Position numbers and translations under genes: made by a program. A stretch of DNA of 64,000 nt from Idiomarina sp. A28L (GTDB lineage: Bacteria > Pseudomonadota > Gammaproteobacteria > Enterobacterales > Alteromonadaceae): NCBI RefSeq assembly GCF_000218785.1, contig NZ_AFPO01000002.1, forward strand, positions 1 to 64,000, written 5' to 3'. The notes beneath the pieces are model-generated. The model made no database searches and had not been told where the DNA came from. It saw nothing but the letters and a program-made list of their open reading frames with translations. Shown here piece after piece: positions 28,273 through 38,100 of this stretch. The stretch's first letter is position 1, and every line of letters starts with the position of its first letter.

Positions 28273-30111
28273 ATGCGTAAATTACTATTTGCTGGGGCGC
28301 TTATAGCCCTACTCAGCGCGTGCAGCGATGCACCACCTTCGCAGCCTGACGCCGAGTTAACGGAATCAGAGCGCTTAAACCTATGGCTTGATGAGAAGTT
28401 TGAAGAACGGCTGCAGATGACACCCATGCAACTCACGATGCTGGGGCGTAAAGAGCAATATGATCGCTTAAACGATGTAAGCGAAGCAGGCCAACGGGAA
28501 ATGGTAGATTGGTCTCAGGCCACTGTTACTGAGATGGAACAGAATTTCGATTATGGCAGCCTTGATCAAGAAGCAAAAACTTCCTACGACCTTTGGGCTT
28601 ACCAAGTAGAACGCGATACTCGGGCTTTTGAGTATCGTGATATGGCATACATCTTCCACCAAATGTCGAGTATTCACTCTGCTCTTCCGCAATTCTTAAT
28701 TTCATTTCATGCGGTAGATAATGAAGATGATATGCGCGCTTATATTGCACGTTTACAACACCTCGAAGTATCTATTGATACGCTCTTACAGATGGCGCAA
28801 GAGCGTGCTGAGAATGGTATTCGTGTACCTGATTTTGGCTACCGCGGCGCTTTACGGCAAGCACGCGCATTAATCGATGGCACCCCCTTCACTGAAGGCA
28901 ATGAATCAGCACCCTTATTTGAAGATGCAGGAAATAAGATTGCTGAATTATTAGAATCAAATGCTATCGATAGCCAGATAGCTGAATCGCTTGAGAATGA
29001 AGTTCGTAGTGCGCTCATCAATCATGTTGGCCCCGCTTACCAGCGCTTAGTGGATTGGTTAGAAGAGGATATGGTGAATGCGGATAGCAATCCTACCGGT
29101 GTAGCCAAATATGAAGGTGGGCGTGATTACTACAACTTTATGCTGTGGTTCCATACCACCACCGATTTAACAGCGGAAGAAGTTCACCAAATTGGTGTTG
29201 ATGAAGTAGCTCGAATTCAAGAAGAAATGCGCGTAATTCAGGAGCGTGTTGGTTTTGCTGGTACCTTGCAAGAATTCTTTGATTTTGTGCGTACTGATGA
29301 GCAATTCCTATACCCCAATACTGATGAAGGCCGCCAAGCTTACATAGATGATTCAACGGCTTATCTTGATGGTATTGCCGATCGCCTTCCTGATTTCTTT
29401 GGTATTTTGCCAAAAGCTGATTTAGTGGTGCGCCGCGTTGAAGCCTTTCGCGAAGAAGATGGCGCACCGCAACATTACTTTCCTGGCACTCCCGATGGTT
29501 CGCGCCCAGGTATCTATTACGCACACCTTTCCGATATGAGTTCGATGCCAAAAGTAGATATGGAAGCCGTTGCTTATCATGAAGGTAATCCTGGCCATCA
29601 CATGCAAATATCAATTGCTCAAGAATTGGAAAACATTCCACAGTTTCGCACTCAAGATCGGCATACGGTATATGTAGAGGGCTGGGCGCTGTATTCTGAG
29701 TTACTTGCCAAAGAAATGGGTGGTTATCGCGATGATTATTCTGATTTTGGCCGTTTAACCGCTGAGATTTGGCGTGCAGTTCGCTTGGTAGTTGATACGG
29801 GCATGCATGCCCTTGGCTGGAATGAAGATGAAGCCGTAGCTTATTTCCTTGAAAACACCCCGATTACTGAAGGTTCAGTTCGCGCCGAGGTTCAGCGCTA
29901 TTTAGTTTGGCCTGGCCAGGCTACCGCATACAAAATTGGTATGCTACGCATTCAAGAATTGCGCGCACAAGCTGAAGAAGAGCTCGGTGATCGCTTTGAT
30001 ATTCGCGGCTTCCACGATACGGTTTTAGGCGGAGGTTCATTGCCTTTACCGATATTAGAACAACGTGTGCAGCAATGGATTGAAACCGTAAATAATGGAT
30101 TCACAAACTAG
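28273..30111 (+). CDS. DUF885 family lipoprotein, putative metallopeptidase
   Basis: 612 aa. A lipoprotein signal with lipobox LLSAC predicts lipidation at C17, and the +2 Ser favours outer-membrane sorting. The rest matches the DUF885 family, including YYNFMLWFHTTTDLTAEEVH and the conserved HEGNPGHHMQ (first His at residue 436) followed by YVEGWALYSE, an arrangement that looks like a zinc-peptidase active site. Members are called DUF885 peptidase-like; no substrate is established to my knowledge. GAGG lies nine bases before the ATG. It is monocistronic. Confidence 0.9.
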   Translation: MRKLLFAGALIALLSACSDAPPSQPDAELTESERLNLWLDEKFEERLQMTPMQLTMLGRKEQYDRLNDVSEAGQREMVDWSQATVTEMEQNFDYGSLDQEAKTSYDLWAYQVERDTRAFEYRDMAYIFHQMSSIHSALPQFLISFHAVDNEDDMRAYIARLQHLEVSIDTLLQMAQERAENGIRVPDFGYRGALRQARALIDGTPFTEGNESAPLFEDAGNKIAELLESNAIDSQIAESLENEVRSALINHVGPAYQRLVDWLEEDMVNADSNPTGVAKYEGGRDYYNFMLWFHTTTDLTAEEVHQIGVDEVARIQEEMRVIQERVGFAGTLQEFFDFVRTDEQFLYPNTDEGRQAYIDDSTAYLDGIADRLPDFFGILPKADLVVRRVEAFREEDGAPQHYFPGTPDGSRPGIYYAHLSDMSSMPKVDMEAVAYHEGNPGHHMQISIAQELENIPQFRTQDRHTVYVEGWALYSELLAKEMGGYRDDYSDFGRLTAEIWRAVRLVVDTGMHALGWNEDEAVAYFLENTPITEGSVRAEVQRYLVWPGQATAYKIGMLRIQELRAQAEEELGDRFDIRGFHDTVLGGGSLPLPILEQRVQQWIETVNNGFTN

Positions 30112-30145
30112 TTCGAAGTAAATTAGCTTTTAACTAAGAAAATAA

Positions 30146-30182
30146 GCACCGCTCGGATTCTAGAAATAAAATTGAGCGGTGC
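30146..30182. terminator. Hairpin between the DUF885 gene and the GGDEF gene
   Basis: A 9-bp perfect stem (GCACCGCTC / GAGCGGTGC) with a 19-base loop lies between two convergent genes. Only short T runs follow, so its strength is uncertain. Confidence 0.55.
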
Positions 30183-30233
30183 GATGAAAAATTCTTATTA
30201 ATGAACATCCATGCTAAATGGCGCTCTTGCTCG

Positions 30234-31928
30234 TCAATCAAGATCACTTCTTGCTGTAACTCGGTTTCGCCCGTTGTTTTTGCTACTGTAGAGCGCTTCA
30301 TCTGCAGCTTCGATTAATTCAGACAAATCACTATCCGCGAATAAGGAAGATTCCACGCATCCTGCGGACAGAGAACAACTAAATTGTACGTCCTGATATC
30401 TAAATTGCATCTCATTAAACGCAAGGCGAACTTCATTAATAATTTCGCAAGCTGAACGTTCCGTTGTTTGAGGGAGGATAACGAGAAACTCCTCTCCTCC
30501 ATATCGTCCAATCAAATCGGTTTGCCGAAGTCGATGGCGTAAGAGTGTAGCCAACGAAGAAATAACCACATCACCAGTTGAGTGACCATATGTATCGTTA
30601 ACCTTCTTAAAATGATCAATGTCGAGCATAACAATAGATACAGGGTACGATTCTCTTCTTCCCCTTTGTAATTCACGGGCTCCTGAATCTTTGATTGAGC
30701 CGTGCTTCAGCAAGCCGGTTAAGCTATCTTTACTAATTAATTTGTCTAGCGATCTTGCTCTTTGGACCCTTGAACGAATTGACGATATCAATCTTGGTTT
30801 TGATATCGGTTTAGTTAAGAAGTCATCAGCGTCAAACGACAACGCTTCTGATTGCTTACCTAAATCTTGTTCGGCAGATAAATATACAATTGGAATACTC
30901 TCAAATTGAGGGTGCTGCCGAATTAAAACCGCTATATCTATGCCAGAGTAATCAGGCATCTCCATATCGAGTAATATTAACTCTGGTCGAAAATCATTCA
31001 TTACATCTACAATTTCATTAATCTGAGTTAATACTTTTACTTCAATTCCTTCTGATTTCAACATGATCTCAAGAAATGCTCGCAACTCGTGGTCATCGTC
31101 CACCAACAGCACCCGCTCATAGCTAGCCTGCGCACTTTCTAGATATTTTTCAATATGATGAATGAGAGTCGGAATATTTATCGGCTTGGATACAAAGGCA
31201 GTAGCGCGGAGCTTTGCCGCATATGCCCGTTTCTCAAAGCTGTCGTCATTTGATAGTGCGATTAGTCGCCGAGGCCTATAATCCCCAGCGGTTAAAGTCA
31301 AACGCATATTATTCTTTCTGCCTAACTCTCCTCCATCTAAATCAATCATAGTTACCGGTGGCCATCCACTTGTATTTGCGATAGCCAATGCATCACTTAA
31401 ATTTAAGGTGCGAATATGAAAATTAAAGTTACTGATATGTTCAGAGAGCTGATTGGCTAATTCTTCGTCCTCTTCAATCAACCAAACTTCTGTCGTACTT
31501 CCAGTTTCTTCTGATTTATCAATAATTGGTGCCAGTAAGTCTTCAGGATGCCGCTCCGATAGAGCCTTTAAATCACTATTTTGAAACATCTCATCTAAAA
31601 AGTTACAAAACGCAATAACTGAAGTTCGCAGATGAATATTGCTAAAATCTTTGCTCTCTTGTTCAAGCGCATTAAAAGATGAAATAACAATCTCATCAGC
31701 TTTTTGTGCTTCCTCACTAGCTTGGTGAAGCCCGAACGTTCCCGCGGAGCCAATAATAGAGTGCAAAATCCGGTGAATATCCTCAATAACTGTTTTATCA
31801 ATCCGGGAGGCTAGATCTGAAACAAGCCTACGTAACTTTGATTCATCACTTCTTAGGCGCAGTAAATACTGTGCGCGTATTTGCGCAATTTCTGTATCAA
31901 GATTCATATCCAACGCTTTATTGCTCAT
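30234..31928 (-). CDS. Hpt-REC-REC-GGDEF diguanylate cyclase response regulator
   Basis: 564 aa. The N-terminal Hpt-like domain (about 10-125) has the phosphotransfer His at H56 in HSIIGSAGTFG. A first receiver (about 147-263) is partly degenerate; its acidic site would be D196 or D198 in MIDLDGG, with Lys in SKPI. The second receiver (about 272-395) is canonical: DDD, D321 in LLDMEMP, K373. The GGDEF domain (about 400-560) has an intact GGEEF (477-481) and I-site RQTD (468-471), so an active, product-inhibited cyclic-di-GMP synthase is expected. Its ATG overlaps the stop of the response-regulator gene before it. Confidence 0.92.
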   Translation of the reverse strand: MSNKALDMNLDTEIAQIRAQYLLRLRSDESKLRRLVSDLASRIDKTVIEDIHRILHSIIGSAGTFGLHQASEEAQKADEIVISSFNALEQESKDFSNIHLRTSVIAFCNFLDEMFQNSDLKALSERHPEDLLAPIIDKSEETGSTTEVWLIEEDEELANQLSEHISNFNFHIRTLNLSDALAIANTSGWPPVTMIDLDGGELGRKNNMRLTLTAGDYRPRRLIALSNDDSFEKRAYAAKLRATAFVSKPINIPTLIHHIEKYLESAQASYERVLLVDDDHELRAFLEIMLKSEGIEVKVLTQINEIVDVMNDFRPELILLDMEMPDYSGIDIAVLIRQHPQFESIPIVYLSAEQDLGKQSEALSFDADDFLTKPISKPRLISSIRSRVQRARSLDKLISKDSLTGLLKHGSIKDSGARELQRGRRESYPVSIVMLDIDHFKKVNDTYGHSTGDVVISSLATLLRHRLRQTDLIGRYGGEEFLVILPQTTERSACEIINEVRLAFNEMQFRYQDVQFSCSLSAGCVESSLFADSDLSELIEAADEALYSSKNNGRNRVTARSDLD

Positions 31929-32308
31929 TGGCTTCTTCTCCAGATATCTTCAAGTATCGACGGTAACTTCATTGGATCAAAAGGCTTAGAGATAACATCG
32001 AAAGCTCCACAGCTATGTAACTCCTCAATTTCTTTATCAAGCACTTTTGCCGTAAAAAAAACTACAGGAATGTTGGTTACTAACCCCTTCTCTTTCAATA
32101 TGCTTAGTGTTGCGGGTCCATCTAGGCCTGGCATCATAACGTCGAGTAAGATAATGTTCGGAGCAAATACCTGCACTTTATCAATTGCCTCTCTACCAGA
32201 TGAACATATCAAGGTTTCTAATCCCCCAACACGCTCCAATGATAGCTTTGCGATAGCTTGAATATCTTGTTCATCATCAACCACAAGCACTCGTTCTAAT
32301 TTTGTCAT
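31925..32308 (-). CDS. Single-domain response regulator (CheY-like)
   Basis: 127 aa, one receiver domain. Conserved residues: DDE at 11-13, phospho-acceptor D56 in ILLDVMMPG, Thr in FFTAKV, Lys in SKPFDP. With no output domain, it must act by protein contact or as a phosphate shuttle between the kinases and the Hpt domain of the next gene. It lies 24 bases after the hybrid kinase and overlaps the cyclase gene by four bases. Confidence 0.92.
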   Translation of the reverse strand: MTKLERVLVVDDEQDIQAIAKLSLERVGGLETLICSSGREAIDKVQVFAPNIILLDVMMPGLDGPATLSILKEKGLVTNIPVVFFTAKVLDKEIEELHSCGAFDVISKPFDPMKLPSILEDIWRRSQ

Positions 32309-32332
32309 GTAAATTTCCCTGCGCTCATTTTT

Positions 32333-35197
32333 TTAGCACATTAAGCTCTGAATCAAATCTATAAGCTTCTTTTGAGTAAATTGTGCTTTACCTAATACAG
32401 CATCAACTCGAGGAAAGTCGACGTTTGAAAAATCGTAATCCGAAACTACGATAATTTTGATGTTAGAGTTCAACAACTTCACTTCGTTTAAAACCTCCAA
32501 GCCAGAACCATCAGGCAAGGCGATATCTAGCACCATCAGTTCATATTGAGTCTTTTCCAATTTGGCTCTTGCTTCGTGAACTGTTGAGGCACAGTCAATC
32601 CGATATTTATTTTTCAAGCTGGTAGAAACGATCGTAGCAAAATCAGCGTTATCCTCGACATGAAGAATCTTCGGCTTTCGCTCTAGCTTTTTGTCTTCGT
32701 TTTTATCACCCGCCAGTAACTCCTCTGGTTCTGCAACTTGTTTAGGGGCAACCACAATAGGAAATGAAAACCAGAATATAGTTCCTTCATCTGATTCGCT
32801 ATCAAACCCGATCTCCCCATTCATTTGCTGAACGATAGCTCGGGTAATTGACAATCCTAGCCCAGTACCACCTTTCTGTTTGCTATCCGAAGAATCAGCC
32901 TGAGCAAAGGGTTGAAAGATTCGATTCTTGAATGTTTCCGGTATTCCTGCGCCTTGGTCTATAACTTTAATGACAACAATTGAATCTCGGACTTCAACTG
33001 CTACCTGAATAGATGTTCCATGAGGAGCATATTTTGCAGCATTCGAGAGCAAGTTACTCATAATTTGCATGAAACGAAGTTCATCAACACTTATTAATGT
33101 TCTCTCGTCTATCGAGCACTTAAGTGTAATACCAACATTATATTTCTTTGCATAATTTGAGTTGTCAGCGATAGCTTTCTCAATAAGTTCACTAACAACG
33201 AAATTCTTCATATTTAGCGATAGGCTTCCGGAAGTAGTCTTTTCCATATCTAACAAGTCATTAATAAGTAGCGTTAACCGCTGGCTATTTCGAGTCGCTA
33301 AATTTAGAACACTTTTCGTATCGTCAGAAAAATCAGTTTGATCTAGCGATATTAGAGAGAGTGCACCCGAAATAACAGAAAGCGGAGTTCTCAGCTCATG
33401 GCTTACGGTAGATAAAAACTCAGATTTTAGCTTTTCAGCTTTCTCAGCTGCCTCACGCGCAAATACTAAACCTGAAATATCAATCATAGTCCCTAGCATT
33501 GATACTGGAACTCCTATTTCATCACACTTAATAATTGCGTGACCTTTCATCCATCTTAATTCACCACTGTTCTCTTTTATAATCTGGAATGTGGTTTTTA
33601 ATGGAACGGGAGGGTTTTCTATTGGCAGATGTTGATTCGTTTTCTCAATTAATTTGTACAAATACAAATTAAAGGGTTCAAGATAATCAGAAGTTAATAA
33701 GCGCTCGATGTTTTCATAGCTGCCAGTAAAATCAGAGCTTGAAACGCCGGTTAACTCAAACATTTGCTCATTCCAGAGCATTTTCTTGCTAGACAGATCA
33801 AGCTCCCAAACCCCTACCTGAGCTACTGCAGTGGCCGCTTCTAATCGTTCTTTTAATTCGCGAGTTATATTTTGATTGTGCAAACGCTCACTAACATCTG
33901 CCGCCAAAGCTAAATAGCCACTGGCATTTCCATTGCTATCAAATTCTTTAGTTACAGTTAATTCTACAGGGATACGAGCTCCTGATTTGGTGATATACGT
34001 CCATACACGCTTTTCTGAACCCTTCAAATCTGGAATAACTGTAAAAACAGAAAAACCGGACACATTTCGCGATAATGCTCGGCTTAGCTCTTCGGCTCTT
34101 TCATCAATTTCACTTGCCTCATGAAAGAGACCAGGACTCTCGTTACCAATCAAATCAGCCGCGCTATAGCCCAACATTCGTTCAGCGCCTTTATTGAAAA
34201 CGTTTATAATACCCTGATTGTCGGTTGCAATAATTGCCGTTTCACTTGCTGCTTGTAAAACATTATCGAGCTTTCGAAAGGCTTTTAGTGATTCGTTCGT
34301 TTTTTCTTCAACTTCACTTGCAAGTACTGCCACTAACTTATTTTGATACAGATATCGAGTCACGTAAGAAAGCCCTGAAACACCCAGCAAAATTAATACC
34401 CAGGCTACTATTCTAGCTGGCCAAACATTAGCAACCTCAAACTCTGCAGCTACAGCAAGTTCCCACTGCCCCCCAGGAATATTAACAAGAGCGAGAGTGC
34501 TTCCTGGCGCAAAAGCCGAAGGCGCTCCAAAAAACGCCTCTCCATACTCCGAGTTTTCTTCTATTTTTCTGAGTCCCACAGATAGCCTCTGCCCAGCTAA
34601 ATTTGCTTCTTGTTCTATAGACGAGAATAAACTTTCTGCATCGATAACAGCACTTACCATTCCCCAATAGAGATCATCAATGTATAACGGAGAGCGGTAA
34701 ATTAAGCCCATATTGCCTTGAACTAACTCTACAGGCCCGATTAACTTAGCTGCGCGTGAATCTATTACTGTTTTAATATCAGCCCACTGCCCGGGTAGCT
34801 CCTCATAACGAATACCTATTGCTAATTCGTTACCTTCTAGAGGGAAAACCCAACGCAACTCATTTCCCGGAGCAATTCCAATATTCCGAAAATAAGCACT
34901 AAATGTATAAACTTGATTCAGTATTGATTTGATCTCGCTTGGGACAACCTCCCCATTACGCGCTAACACATACGCTTCAATGCCGTGAGTTAGAAAAATA
35001 AGGCCATTCAACTCAGATTCTAATTGCGACTTTGTTCTTGTCACGTACTCCGTTACGGTTTGTTCAGCTTGGTATTTTTCATATCGTTGGTAATCCCAAA
35101 TCAAATATTCGGCAACGGCAACAAAAAAAACAAAAACAAGAGCAGCAATCCACTTCAAGTGCTGCCCTGATGCACTATAATACTCTGACCTATCCAT
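32333..35197 (-). CDS. CHASE-PAS-PAS hybrid sensor histidine kinase
   Basis: 954 aa. A first membrane segment (about 16-34) and a second (about 262-285) bracket a periplasmic CHASE domain (about 50-225) with a small-ligand-binding look. Two PAS domains follow (about 308-440 and 450-580). HisKA has the phospho-His H600 in STVSHELRTPLS. HATPase has NLLSNAAKY (N719), DQGAGI and GGTGLGLSI. A C-terminal receiver (843-954) has VEDN and D891 in VLDIALPDG. The start overlaps the previous gene by eight bases. The ligand cannot be predicted from the sequence. Confidence 0.92.
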   Translation of the reverse strand: MDRSEYYSASGQHLKWIAALVFVFFVAVAEYLIWDYQRYEKYQAEQTVTEYVTRTKSQLESELNGLIFLTHGIEAYVLARNGEVVPSEIKSILNQVYTFSAYFRNIGIAPGNELRWVFPLEGNELAIGIRYEELPGQWADIKTVIDSRAAKLIGPVELVQGNMGLIYRSPLYIDDLYWGMVSAVIDAESLFSSIEQEANLAGQRLSVGLRKIEENSEYGEAFFGAPSAFAPGSTLALVNIPGGQWELAVAAEFEVANVWPARIVAWVLILLGVSGLSYVTRYLYQNKLVAVLASEVEEKTNESLKAFRKLDNVLQAASETAIIATDNQGIINVFNKGAERMLGYSAADLIGNESPGLFHEASEIDERAEELSRALSRNVSGFSVFTVIPDLKGSEKRVWTYITKSGARIPVELTVTKEFDSNGNASGYLALAADVSERLHNQNITRELKERLEAATAVAQVGVWELDLSSKKMLWNEQMFELTGVSSSDFTGSYENIERLLTSDYLEPFNLYLYKLIEKTNQHLPIENPPVPLKTTFQIIKENSGELRWMKGHAIIKCDEIGVPVSMLGTMIDISGLVFAREAAEKAEKLKSEFLSTVSHELRTPLSVISGALSLISLDQTDFSDDTKSVLNLATRNSQRLTLLINDLLDMEKTTSGSLSLNMKNFVVSELIEKAIADNSNYAKKYNVGITLKCSIDERTLISVDELRFMQIMSNLLSNAAKYAPHGTSIQVAVEVRDSIVVIKVIDQGAGIPETFKNRIFQPFAQADSSDSKQKGGTGLGLSITRAIVQQMNGEIGFDSESDEGTIFWFSFPIVVAPKQVAEPEELLAGDKNEDKKLERKPKILHVEDNADFATIVSTSLKNKYRIDCASTVHEARAKLEKTQYELMVLDIALPDGSGLEVLNEVKLLNSNIKIIVVSDYDFSNVDFPRVDAVLGKAQFTQKKLIDLIQSLMC

Positions 35198-38100
35198 TAT
35201 TTTCCCCTAAAGTTTTGTTTCTGTAGGGGAAAGTAATATTAAATACCGTACCGCCGGGATTCGATTCGAAATCAATAGTTCCACCTAATTGTTCAACGAT
35301 TTCCTTGCAGATTGATAAACCAAGGCCAGTACCACCCGTTTTTCTAGTGTTGCTGGCATTTGCCTGAGCAAACTTTTCAAAAACGCGCGGGTGAAATTCT
35401 TCGGGAATACCCTCACCTCGATCGATAATCGAGATCCGAACCCCTAACTCTTCTTTTTTAGCATTTAGCGTGACAATATCTCCTGAAGAAGAAAATTTCA
35501 CAGCATTTGAGAGTAGGTTAGTAATTACTTGCTCAAATCGTTGAGCATCAACATCAATCTCCAGAGCAGGATCTATATCCTCCACGCTAAGGGTTACATT
35601 ATGCCGTTTCGCAAACGGTTCATTTCTCTCAATAATATCTTTAAACAATGAGTGTACGGATAACGTTTCTATGCTCCACTCAATTCTACCCGCTAATAGT
35701 TTTTCCAAATCTAAAATATCATCGATTAATAAGCTTAAACGACTACTATTCTTGAGTGCTATGGCTATCATCTCAACGGCTGATTTTGGCAGCTCTCCGG
35801 TAGCGCCACCTAACAAAAGCTGAAGTGAGCCAGTAATAGAGCTAATGGGAGTTCGCAATTCATGGCTTACGGTTGAAACAAATTGATTCTTGATCTCGTC
35901 ATTCCGTTTACGTTCAGAAATATCCTCAATAATCGACCAAATAAGCTTACGACCTGAATTGTCTTCAACAAGCATCCCATGTAAACAAACAGGATATCTA
36001 CTGCCGTCTTTTCGTATGTACTCCTTTTCAAAAGGCCCATACCTCGATGTCGTATCCAACATCTTAAGTTGCTTAAACTCCTCAGCTTCATATTCTCGCG
36101 GGGTAACATCCCAATAACTTAGGGATATAAATTCATCTCTTGTGTATCCGGTGGATAAAAGGAGCGCCGCATTCAGATCAACAAACGCCCCTGTTTCATA
36201 ATCATTCAACGCTATTCCGATCGGAGATAGCTCAAACAAACCTCGAAGCCTCTGCTCGCTTCTTTCAAGGGTGGCCTGTTGGTTTTTCAATTCAAGCGTT
36301 GTAGATACCCACCGAGCCATCAATCGTATAAATTGCTTCTCAGTTTCTCTGAACGAATTCTCTCGCGACGTTGTTGAAGAGAAGCTTAATGTTCCGAAGC
36401 GCTTACCCTCAACATATAAAGGAACACCGATGTAAGACTCTAAAGTAAACGACTGATAACAAGGGTGTCCTCGATATTCTGAACTTTTCATTTCATCGAT
36501 AGTAATAACATCGTTAGCGTTTAGGGTGATATCACAGTAGGTATTGCTAAGCGCAAAAGTTTGTCCATTTTTCAATTCAGCATTTTCGGGGGCGGTAAAA
36601 GCAACTACTTTGTATTCAGATTCTTGGATTTGACTCACTATACCTAATTCTAATCCAAGATATGATGAGCCCAAAGCCAGAGCTAAGTTCAAGCGCTCCA
36701 AAGTTTCGGTTCCCGCTATTGATGAGATATCGTTTAAAGCTTTAAAAGCTGACAACTGGTTTTCAAGTTCAATTCGATTAGATTTATCATCAGTAACGTT
36801 TAGGATAAATCCATCAAGATGCTCAACGTCACCATTCTTATCGTAAACTGGCCGCCCCTTTTCTTTTGCCCATTGAACTGAGCCATCACGGTGAAGTACT
36901 CTGTATTCTATGAGCCAATCCGTGTGTTCCTCAATCGCTTTTTCTACTGCAATACTCGCCATTTTTTTGTCGTCAGGATGAATTACGCTATCGTAAGATC
37001 TAACTTTATTTTGGATAAAATCAGATGCTGGATAACCTGAAAGTGGGTCAACCTTGTCACTGAGGTAGAGCATTGTCCATTCCTCATCATATCGGCATCG
37101 ATAAGTCACTCCCGGCATATTATCAACCAACGAACGAAATTGAGCCTCGCTCTCTCGTAATGCTTCTTCCAGTAAAACCTGCTGAGTAATATCTCGTACG
37201 GCAAATACATACTCCGTTTCACCAAATGCGTTAAGTAGCGGAGCACCATTAACCGAAAGCGCCTTCCACTCCCCATCTGGCCAGCGAATAGCGTGCTTAA
37301 TATCTTTTACGGGCTGCTTTGTCCTACTAACAACTGCAAAAGGAAGCTTGTCGTTTGGGAACTCACTACCGTCAATATTCGTTATGTGCCACCTTGGGTC
37401 ATCAAAAGTTGCTTCATTATCTTTCGGCGAATCATTTAGTTGTAACCCAAGAACTCGAATTGCTTCATTATTCGCATAAGTAAAGCGGCCATCCTCATTA
37501 ATAACAATAAAGGCTGATACATCACTATTAAATATGTTTTCTAGAAAAAGGCGTTGTGATTCAAGTTCCTGTTTAGCTTGCATTTGTAGCGTAATATCAG
37601 CATGAGTTCCAGAAACAATAAGTGGCTCACCATCATCTGTTCGAGAAACAACGCGTCCTCGATCGTGAACCCAAATCCAAGAACCATTTTTATGCCGCAT
37701 TCGAGCTTTACAATCATAAAACTCCAACTCACCAGAGAAATGCTTATTTAGTAACTCCCCGGAATGCTCTAGATCATCGGGATGAGCTAGAGACATCCAA
37801 GTGTCAATGGATATGGGCTCAAGCTCACTTAAGGTGTAACCAACGATTTCAGCCCAACGTTCATTAAATACCGTATCCCCAGTTTGAACATTCCATTCCC
37901 ACGTTCCTATATTGGTTCCTTCGAGAATAGAGAGCAGTCGCTGTTCATTGCTTTGCACTTCCAACGACAGTGACGTTTGCACTTCACTCGAAATTGACTC
38001 TGCTAAAAAATCTAATAACTCTCTTTCATTAGCGAGCAAAACACGGGGGCTTTTATTTAGAACCCAAAAAAAACCAAGTCTCCGTTGGTTTTGGCCAATT

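Noticed and set aside
29138-29641. 167-codon minus-strand frame inside the DUF885 gene
   Set aside because: It is antisense to the conserved HEGNPGHH region and has a composition (His, Gln, Leu rich) typical of shadows.
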